A stretch of 64,000 nucleotides of DNA from Anaerolineae bacterium (GCA_030425205.1 JAUIAP010000005.1:186001-250000); one strand, 5' to 3'; shown: positions 23,732 to 32,830, counted from the stretch's first letter. Translations and numbers: made by a program. Notes: a model not told the origin generated them from the letters alone.

Positions 23732-24982
23732 ATGCTACAAATTTTAATTATTGGCGCGGTCTGGCCCGAACCAAACTCTTCGGCTGCTGGCAGTCGCATG
23801 ATGCAACTGATCGCTCTCTTTCAGCAGCAGGGTTGGCATGTGACATTTGCGACACCTGCCGCCATGAGTCCACACGCGATTGATCTGAACGCCCATGCCG
23901 TCGCCGCCGTTCCCATCGAGTTAAACAATCCATCTTTCGACCATTTTGTGCATGAGCTTCAGCCAGACATCGTCTTATTTGACCGTTTCATGATGGAGGA
24001 GCAGTTTGGTTGGCGCGTCGCGGAGCAGTGTCCTGATGCCGTGCGCATCGTCAACACGGAGGATTTGCACTGCTTGCGCAAGGCGCGTCACGTCGCAGTC
24101 AAGTCGGGCAACGCACTCGATCTGTTTAGCGATCTTGCCATGCGGGAAGTGGCGGCGATTGTGCGTTCCGATTTGAGCATCATCATTTCAGAAGCGGAAA
24201 TTGACCTGCTAACGACCGCCTTCCAAGTTGATCCCCGTCTGCTGCACTACACGCCCTTTATGTTGCCAGCGATCGTCCCCGATTGGCCCGATTATGCCGC
24301 ACGGAGACATTTCCTCACCATCGGCAACTTTCGCCATGCGCCAAATTGGGATGCCGTGTTGCAGTTGAAACAGGTGATTTGGCCGCTGATGAAGGAGCAT
24401 GTTGGCGATGCTGAACTGCATATCTATGGCGCATATCCGCCACCAAAAGCGACGGCGTTGCACAATCCACGCGACCGTTTTCTTGTGCGCGGTTGGGCTG
24501 ATGATGTGAACGAGGTGATGCGACATGCGCGGCTATGTCTTGCCCCCTTGCGCTTTGGGGCGGGGTTGAAAGGCAAACTGATTGCAGCAATGCAGGCGGG
24601 AACACCCAATGTAACGACCGCAATTGGGGCAGAGGGGATGCACGGCGGGATGGCATGGGGCGGGGAGATTGTGCGAGATTCGGCCGAATTGCATTTCGAC
24701 GCAGCCCATTTTGCCGCTGCCGCGATTGCCCTCTACCATGACAAATCCGCATGGGAAACGGCACAGTCGAACGGGCTTGCCATCCTCAACGCACGTTACA
24801 ACGCAGCAACCCATGGCGCACACCTAATCGAGCGCATCAACACCCTGCGCGCCAACCTCCCACAGCAGCGTCGTGCCAATTTCACAGGGGCAATGTTGCG
24901 ACATCATACGCTGCAAAGCACGCGCTATCTGGCGCGCTGGATTGAGGCAAAAAACAGTCTGCTTCCACAACTAAACAAATAG
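23732..24982 (+). CDS. GT4-type glycosyltransferase
   Basis: About 416 residues. The start at 23732 is chosen because it opens the Rossmann strand LQILIIGAVWPEPNSSAAG and is preceded by AGGGG. The family features are present: the N-terminal Rossmann domain, HFLTIGNFRHAPNWDAVLQL as first strand of the second domain, ELHIYGAYPP, and RFLVRGWADDVNEVMRHARLCLAPLRFGAGLKGKLIAAMQAGTP, which covers the donor-binding E/G region. The last 60 residues are helical. It probably adds a sugar from a nucleotide donor to a lipid or polymer. It is not in an operon with the other envelope genes, and the acceptor is unknown. Confidence 0.8.
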   Translation: MLQILIIGAVWPEPNSSAAGSRMMQLIALFQQQGWHVTFATPAAMSPHAIDLNAHAVAAVPIELNNPSFDHFVHELQPDIVLFDRFMMEEQFGWRVAEQCPDAVRIVNTEDLHCLRKARHVAVKSGNALDLFSDLAMREVAAIVRSDLSIIISEAEIDLLTTAFQVDPRLLHYTPFMLPAIVPDWPDYAARRHFLTIGNFRHAPNWDAVLQLKQVIWPLMKEHVGDAELHIYGAYPPPKATALHNPRDRFLVRGWADDVNEVMRHARLCLAPLRFGAGLKGKLIAAMQAGTPNVTTAIGAEGMHGGMAWGGEIVRDSAELHFDAAHFAAAAIALYHDKSAWETAQSNGLAILNARYNAATHGAHLIERINTLRANLPQQRRANFTGAMLRHHTLQSTRYLARWIEAKNSLLPQLNK

Positions 24983-25048
24983 TGTCAGAAATACACTAAA
25001 TAATCAGATCAATTGATCAAATCGAATAGGCACAATCTGATTGTCCGT

Positions 25049-25054
25049 TACAAT
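25049..25054 (+). promoter_or_regulatory. -10 box TACAAT seven bp before ATG 25062
   Basis: TACAAT ends seven bases before the ATG at 25062, which implies a leaderless or nearly leaderless mRNA. No ribosome binding site is visible. The -35 region is weak; a GATCAATTGATC palindrome lies at 25008-25019. Confidence 0.5.
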
Positions 25055-25061
25055 ATGTTCC

Positions 25062-25769
25062 ATGATTCAGGAACAGGAAGTCGATGCGCTTTCGCTTGTC
25101 ATGCTGGCGCACCATTGTGGACAACAGACAGAACGGTTTTGGCAGCGGTTAGTCTCCGATTCACGCTATTGCTATGAGCTTTTTCGTAAGGCGTTGGCGC
25201 AACCGCATGAGCCAGACAGCAAAGTTGCATGGAACTTTTTGCATCGACAATACGAACGTCAAACGATGTTGTGGGTCAAAAAGCATAAATCATTCCCGAG
25301 CACAGGACGCGAGCCATATGATTTGGCGGAGCTGGCATTGGAAAAAATGTGGGTTTCGTTTGCCAACAAGGAAGGCAAGTTTGATGATTTCCCCTCTGAT
25401 CCCGAATATGGCTTGAAGGCGTTGCTCAAATTCCTGCAATTATGCGTGCATAGTGTCGTCATGGATGGGATTTCGCGCAGAAACGAGTTGCCATTGCCCG
25501 GCACAGATGATGAGGGGCGCAATGAGCCAATTTCAGAAGATATTGATCGACTCGCAGCGGCCGACTTTTGGGCGTGTGTGCACGACCGCTTGAAAACAGA
25601 GAAAGAGCGCATCGTCGTTGATGCCTCCTATGCACATGGGCTTAAACCGCGCCAAGTTTATGAGGTCTATGGGGATATCTTTGAGAGTGTGCGCGAGATT
25701 CATCGGACCAAAGAGAATGTTTTGGCACGGTTGCGGCGGGATGAGTCGTTGCGCGGCTGTTTTTCTTAG
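25062..25769 (+). CDS. Sigma-70-like regulator (divergent ECF type)
   Basis: A 235-residue protein with the layout of a divergent sigma factor: a helical region around KVAWNFLHRQYERQTMLWVKKH resembling region 2 (core binding and -10 recognition), SFANKEGKFDD, then VVMDGISRRNELPLPG, and a C-terminal helix-turn-helix-like region LKPRQVYEVYGDIFESVREIHRTKENVLARLRRDESL. Such proteins are often annotated in Chloroflexota as sigma-70 family. There is no adjacent anti-sigma gene, unlike the sigma factor at 28623. ATG 25062 is preferred over an upstream TTG because a -10 box lies seven bases before it. Confidence 0.55.
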   Translation: MIQEQEVDALSLVMLAHHCGQQTERFWQRLVSDSRYCYELFRKALAQPHEPDSKVAWNFLHRQYERQTMLWVKKHKSFPSTGREPYDLAELALEKMWVSFANKEGKFDDFPSDPEYGLKALLKFLQLCVHSVVMDGISRRNELPLPGTDDEGRNEPISEDIDRLAAADFWACVHDRLKTEKERIVVDASYAHGLKPRQVYEVYGDIFESVREIHRTKENVLARLRRDESLRGCFS

Positions 25770-25787
25770 CTGGAAGCTGTGATGAAA

Positions 25788-25820
25788 CGTGGTGCGCATA
25801 CTGGTTACGCACGCGGCACG
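25788..25820. repeat. Imperfect hairpin between convergent genes
   Basis: GTGCG (25792-25796) pairs with CGCAC (25808-25812) around an 11-base loop containing GGTTA; the outer CGTG and CACG can also pair. It shares the CGTGGTGCG start with the elements at 22901 and 58319. Confidence 0.45.
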
Positions 25821-25829
25821 ATGTCGTGA

Positions 25830-26591
25830 TTAGACTTTAACGGCGTCGCCCCACACTTTTTCGGCCGATTCTGCTTCATCAATCCAACCAATCTGCTCCC
25901 GCAATTCCACCACTTCCCCAATCACAATCGTTGCCGGTGCGGCAATCTCAGCGGCAATCTCGACAATCGTCCCCAACGTTCCAACCACCGTCTTCTGTGC
26001 TGCGGTTGTGCCAGATTGGATGAGCGCGACGGGAGTATTGACTGCTCTCACCACCAACACTTTCTCGACAATCTCGCGCAACTTTTTCACCCCCATCAAC
26101 ACCACAATCGTCCCGCTTGTCGGCAAATGCGCCCACTCGTCACCCTGCAAAGAATGCCCTGCTAGGACAACCAGCGAACTCGCCAACCCGCGATGGGTGA
26201 CAGGAATCCCTGCATAGGCAGGTGCCGCCAGCGCACTGCTGACGCCGGGAACCACCTCAAACGCAATGCCCGCGGCCACCAACGCCGCAATCTCGTCTCC
26301 GCCCAACCCAAAGACAAATGGGTCCCCCCCTTTTAAGCGGACAACGTTTCGTCCCAACTGCGCTTGTTCTACGAGTATGCGGTTGATCTCGTTTTGTGGA
26401 TAGCGTTTTTTCGTCGGCGCCTTGCCGACGTTGATGATTTCGGCCTTCGCGTTTGCTTCTGCGATCAATTGCGGTGCAACCAAGCGATCATGCACGATCA
26501 CATCTGCTTGCTGAATCAGGCGTAATCCGCGCACCGAAATTAACTCGGGATCACCGGGCCCCGCACCTACCAACCAGACTTTTCCATTCAT
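25830..26591 (-). CDS. cobA: Uroporphyrinogen-III C-methyltransferase
   Basis: A 253-residue SAM-dependent methyltransferase that makes precorrin-2 for sirohaem and cobalamin. Family motifs are all present: VWLVGAGPGDPELISVRGLRLI at the start, VIVHDRLVAP, VVRLKGGDPFVFGLGGDE, the EVVPGVSSALAAPAYAGIPVTHRG segment, and VLMGVKKL. No uroporphyrinogen synthase or sirohaem ferrochelatase domain is fused. The neighbours (ABC ATPase, anti-sigma, sigma) do not belong to the pathway, but the 50-bp spacing to the ATPase gene allows co-transcription. ATG 26591 is chosen; a GTG five codons upstream is possible. Confidence 0.92.
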   Translation of the reverse strand: MNGKVWLVGAGPGDPELISVRGLRLIQQADVIVHDRLVAPQLIAEANAKAEIINVGKAPTKKRYPQNEINRILVEQAQLGRNVVRLKGGDPFVFGLGGDEIAALVAAGIAFEVVPGVSSALAAPAYAGIPVTHRGLASSLVVLAGHSLQGDEWAHLPTSGTIVVLMGVKKLREIVEKVLVVRAVNTPVALIQSGTTAAQKTVVGTLGTIVEIAAEIAAPATIVIGEVVELREQIGWIDEAESAEKVWGDAVKV

Positions 26592-26641
26592 AGGGGAATT
26601 ATCCACAAAAAACGCTCACGCCCAACCGCCGATGCCTCTGC

Positions 26642-27571
26642 TTAAGTCGCTAACTCTGCCAACGGGCGCAGCTCTTTGCCCTGCACGACTCGAATAAAGC
26701 GATCTTCAAGTGAAACAGCCTGTGGTCGCAATTCATAGAGCGCGTGGTTGTTGGCGGTGAGCCAGTTTACGATTTGTGGAATGATCGCCTCATCGTGGAT
26801 GGTCACTTCGATGTGTTGCCGTTCGGCCGAAACCTCTTCCCCCAGACCACTCAAATAGGCAACCAGTTCAGGTGTCACCGCCTTCACACGCAGCCATAGC
26901 CGCACGCCCTCCGACATATCATCCATCGCATGAACTTCCAAGACCCGCCCCTCGCGGATAAATGCAACCCGGTCACATGTCTTTTCAATTTCGCTGAGCA
27001 GATGGGAGTTGACGAAAACGGTTGTCCCTTGCTCGCGCAGATCCCCGATGATGTCGCGCACGAGTTTTCGGCCGATTGGGTCCAGTCCGCTTGTCGGCTC
27101 ATCCAAAATGACGAGCTTCGGATCGTTCATCAACGCTTGCGCCAGCCCAATTCGTTGTGTCATCCCTTTGGAAAACGCTTTGAGCGTCGTCTCTGCGCGG
27201 TCGCCCAGACCAACTTTTGTCAGCAGTTGCGGGATGCGCTTGGCTCTTTCGGCCGAACTCAGCCCATACAGCTTGCCGTGCAGGTCGAGAAATTCGGCCG
27301 CCTTGAGCCATGGGTAAAAACGAAAATGCTCGGGCAGATAACCAACATGCGCCCGTGTCGCACGGTTGCCAATCGGCTTACCCAATAGCTCGGCCTCACC
27401 CGAAGTGCGATGCGTCAGGTCGAGCAGCATCTTGATCGAAGTCGTTTTGCCCGCGCCGTTTGGCCCTAAAAAGCCAAAGACCTCACCTTGATCAACGTTT
27501 AAGGTGAGGCCAGCGACGGCAACTTTTCGGCCGAACTCCTTGCGGAGATCATGGGTTGAAATTGCGTGCAT
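26642..27571 (-). CDS. ABC-2 type transporter ATP-binding protein
   Basis: A 309-residue ABC ATPase. Walker A is GPNGAGKTTSIKMLL, the signature is FSKGMTQRIGLAQAL, and Walker B is LVILDEPTSGLDP with NSHLLSEIE as H-loop. FSKGM in place of LSGG is common in this exporter class. A C-terminal domain of about 90 residues (RVLEVHAMDDMSEGVRLWLRVKA) matches the regulatory extension of drug/lipid exporter ATPases. The permease is missing: the upstream gene is an anti-sigma-like protein and the downstream one is cobA. It may pair with a permease encoded elsewhere. A hairpin at 27580 lies just before its start and covers part of the GGGG ribosome binding site. Confidence 0.85.
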   Translation of the reverse strand: MHAISTHDLRKEFGRKVAVAGLTLNVDQGEVFGFLGPNGAGKTTSIKMLLDLTHRTSGEAELLGKPIGNRATRAHVGYLPEHFRFYPWLKAAEFLDLHGKLYGLSSAERAKRIPQLLTKVGLGDRAETTLKAFSKGMTQRIGLAQALMNDPKLVILDEPTSGLDPIGRKLVRDIIGDLREQGTTVFVNSHLLSEIEKTCDRVAFIREGRVLEVHAMDDMSEGVRLWLRVKAVTPELVAYLSGLGEEVSAERQHIEVTIHDEAIIPQIVNWLTANNHALYELRPQAVSLEDRFIRVVQGKELRPLAELAT

Positions 27572-27579
27572 TTCTTATC

Positions 27580-27604
27580 CCCCCTCTACCTTTGGGAGAG
27601 GGGG
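27580..27604. repeat. Hairpin just upstream of the ABC ATPase start
   Basis: CCCCCTCT (27580-27587) pairs with AGAGGGGG (27597-27604) around nine bases. In the minus-strand mRNA the G-rich run that could serve as ribosome binding site lies in the 3' arm, so folding could reduce translation. Confidence 0.6.
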
Positions 27605-27613
27605 CTAGGGTTC

Positions 27614-28597
27614 TTACTCAAAAAATGTCCATGTGAGGGCGTCCGCTTCACCAAGCAGCGCGTCCCCATCCATGCTCTCATGTGACAATAGATAAACCAT
27701 ATTCCCATTTTGCCACATCAGCACCGTTTCACCACCCTCAAGCGCCTCAATTAACAACCCCGTTGTGCCATCGATGGGCACTTCGCGGAAAGACGCAAAC
27801 TCAGTGGGAATGGGCATCAACAGCGTGTTTGTCCAGTCGATGCTGTTTGAAAGGCGTATCGCTTCCCCTTCTTCCATCCCTAAGAGTTGCAACAATGCCT
27901 GACCAATTGGCGCAGGGTCAACGTCCGTCGGATAGTTGAAAACGGGGCTAGGCATCTGCACCAACGTCGTTCCATCGTCCCACATCTGCGCCATTATCAC
28001 ATCAGTATCGGCCGTCACATCTTGCCCATCCAAACTATCTGGCAACACGCTCGGGTCGGCATTGATCGCTTCCAAGAGCGCACGCGCCCCTTCCAGATTG
28101 ACGGTTAGCGTTGCCGTGCCACCCCCTTCGACGTAGATTTCGGATGGTGCCGAATTTTCAAGCGTGCGAACGCCATAAAATGAGGTGCTTTCGCTTTGGG
28201 CAAATGCTGCTGCTGTCGCCAAGTCGTCAAAGCTCTGTGCCACAATGCCATCATCTGCAAAGGTGATCTCGCCCGGATAGAGGCCATCATCCATCGCCAG
28301 ATTTTCAAGCATCTGCAATTGAGCAGGCGAGACTGAGACGGGCGCAAATTTTTGTACGCGGAAAATGCCCAAGAATTGACTCGCTAGGGCGCGTGTCGTT
28401 GGAAATGAGAAGCCAACAACGAGTAATAGAACGGCAAGTACGCCACCTAAAATTGTTTTACGAGTTGTGTTCATCTGTGTGAACCTCCGTTTTTCTAAAG
28501 TTTCATTGTGAAAACGGTGCAGGGCAGCATGAGATGAGGAGGGAGCGAGGCCATCAGCTAGGGTATCGAGTTCGCGTTGGATAGTTTCGTCATTCAT
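27614..28597 (-). CDS. Anti-sigma-like membrane protein
   Basis: A 327-residue protein starting at ATG 28597 (MNDETIQRELDTLADG), 25 bp after the stop of the sigma gene. A longer frame exists but would overlap the sigma gene by nearly 170 bp and is rejected. Layout: a cytoplasmic N-terminus of about 55 residues, rich in charged helices, that would bind the sigma factor; one membrane helix (TILGGVLAVLLLVVGFSF); and an extracytoplasmic part of about 240 residues containing VQMPSPVFNYPTDVDP and GQALLQLLGMEEGEAIRLS, which resembles the sensor domains of DUF4367-type anti-sigma proteins. No zinc-binding HxxxCxxC motif is seen. The gene order, sigma then anti-sigma, supports the role. Confidence 0.65.
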   Translation of the reverse strand: MNDETIQRELDTLADGLAPSSSHAALHRFHNETLEKRRFTQMNTTRKTILGGVLAVLLLVVGFSFPTTRALASQFLGIFRVQKFAPVSVSPAQLQMLENLAMDDGLYPGEITFADDGIVAQSFDDLATAAAFAQSESTSFYGVRTLENSAPSEIYVEGGGTATLTVNLEGARALLEAINADPSVLPDSLDGQDVTADTDVIMAQMWDDGTTLVQMPSPVFNYPTDVDPAPIGQALLQLLGMEEGEAIRLSNSIDWTNTLLMPIPTEFASFREVPIDGTTGLLIEALEGGETVLMWQNGNMVYLLSHESMDGDALLGEADALTWTFFE

Positions 28598-28622
28598 GAT
28601 GTAATGGCGAACAGGCGAATGC

Positions 28623-29141
28623 CTATTCAACATAGTGGGCGCGAAATTTTTCGGTCGCCCGTGATAGCTGTTTGCCCACTGAAGCGGGATTGATGTCGCA
28701 CGCTTCAGCCAATTCGGCATAGCTGAGACCCATCTGGCGCAGCAGGAGCAGTTGGCCTTGTTTAGGTGGTAACTTAGCGAGCGCGGCACGCACAGCGGCG
28801 GCCGTTTCGTTTTCTACCACCGTCTCAGCAGGGTCACTTCCCAGCTCATCTTTGACCAACCAGCGTTGCCACGACCAGCGGCGTTTGCGACTGCGCAAGG
28901 CGTTATAACCCATGTTGGTCGCCACTCGATAGAGCCAGCCGCTTATGTTCTCATCGTGGCGCGGCGGCTTTTGGTGCAGCTTGAGGAAAACCTCCTGCGC
29001 CAGATCCTCCGCCTCCGCACGGGTTCCCACCAAACGATAGAGAATTCCATAGACGCGATCATAGTGTTCGAGAAAGAGATCATCGAACGCTGGCGTGTCA
29101 GTGGCGCTGTTGGTGAAAACGGTCATGCTTTTTCTTTGCAC
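28623..29141 (-). CDS. ECF sigma factor
   Basis: A 172-residue RNA polymerase sigma factor. Region 2 is FDDLFLEHYDRVYGILYRLVGTRAEAEDLAQEVFLKL, followed by GWLYRVATNMGYNALRSRKRR; region 4 is LPPKQGQLLLLRQMGLSYAELAEACDINPASVGKQLSRATEKFR, with a typical helix-turn-helix. The GTG start at 29141 is preceded by AGGAGA at good distance; an ATG five codons downstream is the alternative. It is followed by the anti-sigma-like gene, an ABC ATPase and cobA in the same direction. The regulon is unknown, but such pairs usually control their own operon. Confidence 0.9.
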   Translation of the reverse strand: MQRKSMTVFTNSATDTPAFDDLFLEHYDRVYGILYRLVGTRAEAEDLAQEVFLKLHQKPPRHDENISGWLYRVATNMGYNALRSRKRRWSWQRWLVKDELGSDPAETVVENETAAAVRAALAKLPPKQGQLLLLRQMGLSYAELAEACDINPASVGKQLSRATEKFRAHYVE

Positions 29142-29190
29142 TGTTCACTCTCCTAAACACCGCTCACGTCGATCTTGTGACAAAATGAAA

Positions 29191-29223
29191 ATGGGTTTTG
29201 AGCGTATTGCACTCAAAACCCAT
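29191..29223. repeat. Intergenic hairpin, 12-bp arms
   Basis: ATGGGTTTTGAG (29191-29202) pairs perfectly with CTCAAAACCCAT (29212-29223) around CGTATTGCA. Situated downstream of the PLP enzyme gene (minus) and upstream of the sigma gene, it may act as terminator. The loop matches the ATTGCA core seen at 39878. Confidence 0.75.
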
Positions 29224-29290
29224 AATAAGTTTCGTTCGCTAAACTGCATTTGCAGTCGCCCTAAAGACAAATGGAGTGACCTTGCTCTAT

Positions 29291-30268
29291 TTACACCAAC
29301 TCGTTTGGATAGGCAAAAAGCGCGGGGAGGCCACCTGTGTGCCAAAATAGAATTCGCTGACGGCGGGTGAATGCGCCCCAACGGATGAGGTCGATTAGAC
29401 CTGCCATCGCGCGACCTGTGTAGACAGGATCGAGCAGAATACCCTCTTTTTGGGCAACCATTTGGATCGCCTCACGCTCGATTTGTGTGACAACCCCATA
29501 GCCGGGTTCGCTGTACTCATCATTGACTTCGATACGGTCGGCAATCGGCTGCAAACCGAGACCGAGATGGGTTGATGTAGCGGTAGCGAGTGCGCCGACT
29601 TGCGCGGTTAGCGTTTCGGCCGAACTGTCGATTGCTATTCCCAAGATGCGCCCACGAAAATCATAGACATGTGCGCCTAACGCCATCCCCGCCTGTGTGC
29701 CGCCGCTGCTGCTGGCGATGACGATAAAATCGAGGTTGAGCCGCTCCTTTTCAAGTTGCAGCATCAACTCTTGCATCGCCGCGACGTAACTCGTCGCCCC
29801 AAGGACGTTAGAGCCGCCGAGCGGGATGATGAACGGTTTTCGGCCGATTGCCGTCACCTGTCGCGCAACTTCTTGCGCCATTGCGCCGCGTTCCATCTCG
29901 CCTGCCCAATAGAGATGCGCCCCACACAGTTGGTCAAGCAGGTAATTACCTTGTGTTTGGCTTGGTTTCTCGCCGCTAAAGACGAGTCCACATCCCATTC
30001 CATAGCGCGCTGCTGCCGCTGCCGTTTGCCGACAGTGGTTGCTTTGCGTGCCGCCGACGGTGATCACATAGTCGCAACCTTGCGCTTGTGCCGCCGCCAG
30101 CAGGAATTCTAGCTTGCGTGTTTTGTTGCCACCGCTGGCAAGCCCCGTCATGTCATCTCGTTTGATCCAGATTTCTGGCCCATTGAGATGCGCCGACAAC
30201 CGCTCTAGCAAGTGGAGCGGTGTTGGCAAAAAGGCAAGGGGTAGGCGAGGAGGATAGTTTGGCCGCAT
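29291..30268 (-). CDS. PLP enzyme, D-cysteine desulfhydrase/ACC deaminase family
   Basis: A 325-residue PLP enzyme of the tryptophan synthase beta fold. EIWIKRDDMTGLASGGNKTRKLEFLLA contains the PLP-binding Lys (NKTRK) and the family signature; TVGGTQSNHCRQTAAAAARYG follows. The C-terminal glycine loop is VIASSSGGTQAGMALG. The family covers D-cysteine desulfhydrase and 1-aminocyclopropane-1-carboxylate deaminase; these cannot be told apart here with certainty. Stop and start of the two genes overlap at 30268 (TAATG), so it is coupled to the upstream secreted LVIVD-type protein, an odd partnership. Confidence 0.85.
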   Translation of the reverse strand: MRPNYPPRLPLAFLPTPLHLLERLSAHLNGPEIWIKRDDMTGLASGGNKTRKLEFLLAAAQAQGCDYVITVGGTQSNHCRQTAAAAARYGMGCGLVFSGEKPSQTQGNYLLDQLCGAHLYWAGEMERGAMAQEVARQVTAIGRKPFIIPLGGSNVLGATSYVAAMQELMLQLEKERLNLDFIVIASSSGGTQAGMALGAHVYDFRGRILGIAIDSSAETLTAQVGALATATSTHLGLGLQPIADRIEVNDEYSEPGYGVVTQIEREAIQMVAQKEGILLDPVYTGRAMAGLIDLIRWGAFTRRQRILFWHTGGLPALFAYPNELV

Positions 30269-32679
30269 TATTCTTGAATCGTAATTGGGAGATAGAGTTT
30301 GTATTCGCCTGTGTAGAAGGCGAGTTCGATGTCATCGACATACCAACCTTCCGACGCAACACCCGTATCATTAGCGAGGCGGAAACGGAAACGCACATTG
30401 AACCCCGCGAACTCGTTGAGATCGGCCGAAACCTTACGCCAGCCGTCACTGTCACCACACCATGCGCCCGTGTTGAGCGCAAGTGAGCTCGTTTCAGAAC
30501 GAATGGGACCTGTGTACGAATCGCCGTAAAGCTCGCTGTTTAGCGGTTGCCATGACCCATTGTTGAGTGAAATCTCCAACACGCCCCCATCCATGCAGCC
30601 ATCGCCAGTCGTTTGCAAGTCGTAGCGATGCCAGAAGTTGAGACGCAAGTCACGCATGTCAAGTGGTAGCGTAAATGTTGGCGACGTGGTCACTTTTTGT
30701 GTTTTTGTGCTGCTGCCAGCGGCGAAGTAAGAGGAGTCGCCGCTATAGGCGGCAGCCGTCGTGACGTTCCATGTTGCACCGATCCAACCGTTACGGCCAT
30801 CTTCAAAATCGGCCGAATGTTCAACCTTGCTGCTGCCCGCTGGGATAGGCTCTGCAGCCGTTGTAAAGCTCCCTGTTGCATTCGCGCTTTCACCACAAAC
30901 GTTGTACGCCCGAACACGCCAGTAGTAGGTGGTATCCGGCTTTAAGCTCACATAAGGTTGAAAGCTCCCACCCGTGATGATGTATGACTGCACGTCGTTC
31001 TCGAAACTTGGGTCATCCGTGTATTCAAGGTTGTAGGTCACGTCGTCGATGAATGACCACTCCAAAACAGGGCGGGGTGATTGGTCTGTTGCGCCGTCTG
31101 CTGGCGACAATAGCTGCGTAGCGGCGGGCGTTTCGAGTTGATTAAGCGTGAACTCAATGCTCGTTGAGATGTTGCCTGAATTGCCTTCGACCGTCACTGT
31201 TGTGCTATCTGTTGCGGGCGCTGCCGCTGCGAGATTAAGCGTCGAACTCGTGTTTGGCGTAATCGTTGCCGGGCTGAAGCTGCCCGTCACATTGGCCGGT
31301 AAGCCCGAAACGCTCAGATCGATGTTGCTCGAGAAGCCAAGCACTGCTCCCGCATAGATGTCAACGGACGTGCTGTTTGGTGTGCAAAGCGTGACCGTGC
31401 TGGGCGTGGCTTGCAAGTTGAAGCTGGGCTCAAGCGTTGGGCGTAGCACAAATAAACCGCGATCAATGCTGCTGACAATGATGTTGCCGCTGGCAAAGTA
31501 GGGATAGTTGCTCCACGTTCCCGAGAAACTCGCGTTGTCATGTTGAGGATAGACGTCAAAGAACGCCAACTCTTCAAGCTGCCCATTGGCGACACCGGCA
31601 GTCGAAAGGATTCTTAATCCACTTGTATAGTTGGATTGAAAGGCCAACCCATCAAGGATATACATGTTATGGTCGATGGCAGGGTTGCCACTCTCATAGA
31701 TGTTCGTATTGATTGGGTTTTCCAAATCATTGACGTCCCAGATGTAGGTGGTTGTATCGTCACCGCTGCTCTGCTCATCCAACTCATCACCAAGCAGGAA
31801 GTAGGCATGATCTTCGGTTAGCCAACCCTGATGGGTATAGGCTGAACCTGTGTAACTCGTCCGACTGATTTGCACTGGATCTTTCTTGTTGGTCACATCG
31901 ACAATTGTCAACGTGTCTTCATTGGAATTGAAGCAAATCTCACGGCCTTGATATGCTGCGTCTGGCCCGTCGTAAATGACACACTGAGCGTCATGTGTGT
32001 ATCCATCGGCCGAAAAACAGCTTTCAAAGATTGGCGAAGTCGGATTATTGATATTAACGATGTGCAGACCGCCTGAGCAAGTGTTGTCACCGACGGAGTA
32101 GGCCGTTCCGCTATCCTCATTGATTACAAGGTTGTGCGAACTGCCAAAGCCGTTGTAGTGTGCCGTGTTGCTAAACGTAACAGGGGGATTTGCGACATCG
32201 CGCAGCTGTGTCAAATCGAAAATCTGCATCCCATGATTATTCGCCTCACTGACGATGAATGCATGATCTTCATAAACTTTGATGTCGCGCCAGCTTGAGT
32301 TGACGGTGTGAGTGGGCAAGTTGCCAAGATAGACAGGATTGACTGGATCGGTCACGTCTACAAATGCAGTACCGCTTGTGCGACCCATAAGGGCATACTC
32401 TTTGCCCGTTGTTGGATCTGTCCAACCCCAAATGTCGTTACCACTGCCCCCACCAATCGAACTAAGCGGCAAAAAGCTCATCAAATTAACCGCATTACAC
32501 GGATAGCCTGCTGCCTCACCATTTACACATGGCTCCTCAGCCAACGGCTCCGCCTCTGTTGTCGTAGCCATATCTGCCGCCATGCGTTCAAAAAGATCGC
32601 TGCGTGGGGTGGTTGCGGTTGAGGGGGTGACGCTCAACTGCAACACAATCAGTAATAGTCCAATCCAAATTCGTTTCAT
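30268..32679 (-). CDS. Secreted choice-of-anchor B / LVIVD-type protein
   Basis: An 803-residue exported protein starting at ATG 32679 with GGAGAG upstream. After the signal peptide the first 400 residues form a beta-propeller-like choice-of-anchor B domain: GGGSGNDIWGWTDPTTGKEYALMGRTSGTAFVDVTDPVNPVYLGNLP, and repeated units such as IVDVTNKKDPVQISRTSY. A fibronectin/Ig-like region (ATPSTVTLCTPNSTSVDIYAGA, then SFTLNQLETPAATQLLSPADGATDQSPRPVLEWS) follows, then a sandwich with DLRLNFWHRYDLQTTGDGCMDGG. The last residues are KLYLPITIQE, a YLPI-type end seen in many secreted Chloroflexota proteins. It probably acts outside the cell; its binding partner is unknown. Confidence 0.75.
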   Translation of the reverse strand: MKRIWIGLLLIVLQLSVTPSTATTPRSDLFERMAADMATTTEAEPLAEEPCVNGEAAGYPCNAVNLMSFLPLSSIGGGSGNDIWGWTDPTTGKEYALMGRTSGTAFVDVTDPVNPVYLGNLPTHTVNSSWRDIKVYEDHAFIVSEANNHGMQIFDLTQLRDVANPPVTFSNTAHYNGFGSSHNLVINEDSGTAYSVGDNTCSGGLHIVNINNPTSPIFESCFSADGYTHDAQCVIYDGPDAAYQGREICFNSNEDTLTIVDVTNKKDPVQISRTSYTGSAYTHQGWLTEDHAYFLLGDELDEQSSGDDTTTYIWDVNDLENPINTNIYESGNPAIDHNMYILDGLAFQSNYTSGLRILSTAGVANGQLEELAFFDVYPQHDNASFSGTWSNYPYFASGNIIVSSIDRGLFVLRPTLEPSFNLQATPSTVTLCTPNSTSVDIYAGAVLGFSSNIDLSVSGLPANVTGSFSPATITPNTSSTLNLAAAAPATDSTTVTVEGNSGNISTSIEFTLNQLETPAATQLLSPADGATDQSPRPVLEWSFIDDVTYNLEYTDDPSFENDVQSYIITGGSFQPYVSLKPDTTYYWRVRAYNVCGESANATGSFTTAAEPIPAGSSKVEHSADFEDGRNGWIGATWNVTTAAAYSGDSSYFAAGSSTKTQKVTTSPTFTLPLDMRDLRLNFWHRYDLQTTGDGCMDGGVLEISLNNGSWQPLNSELYGDSYTGPIRSETSSLALNTGAWCGDSDGWRKVSADLNEFAGFNVRFRFRLANDTGVASEGWYVDDIELAFYTGEYKLYLPITIQE

Positions 32680-32816
32680 TACACTCTCCAAGATTTATGT
32701 TGTGCCAGCCGCCAATGCACAAATCGCGCTTTCGGGGTGGGAAAACGATTATACCGTTAATAGCGGGCAGATGTGAAAATCGGTGTAGCGTATCGGACGG
32801 ATATTATGTTTGCGCC

Positions 32817-32822
32817 TATAAT
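32817..32822 (+). promoter_or_regulatory. -10 box TATAAT eight bp before ATG 32831
   Basis: TATAAT at 32817-32822 precedes the kinase-FGE start at 32831 by eight bases. The transcript would begin at or just before the start codon. No Shine-Dalgarno sequence is visible. Confidence 0.55.
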
Positions 32823-32830
32823 GCGACATT

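Noticed and set aside
27614..28789. Longer anti-sigma-like protein with 64 extra N-terminal residues
   Set aside because: The extension overlaps the sigma gene and has unnatural sequence; ATG 28597 gives a normal layout.
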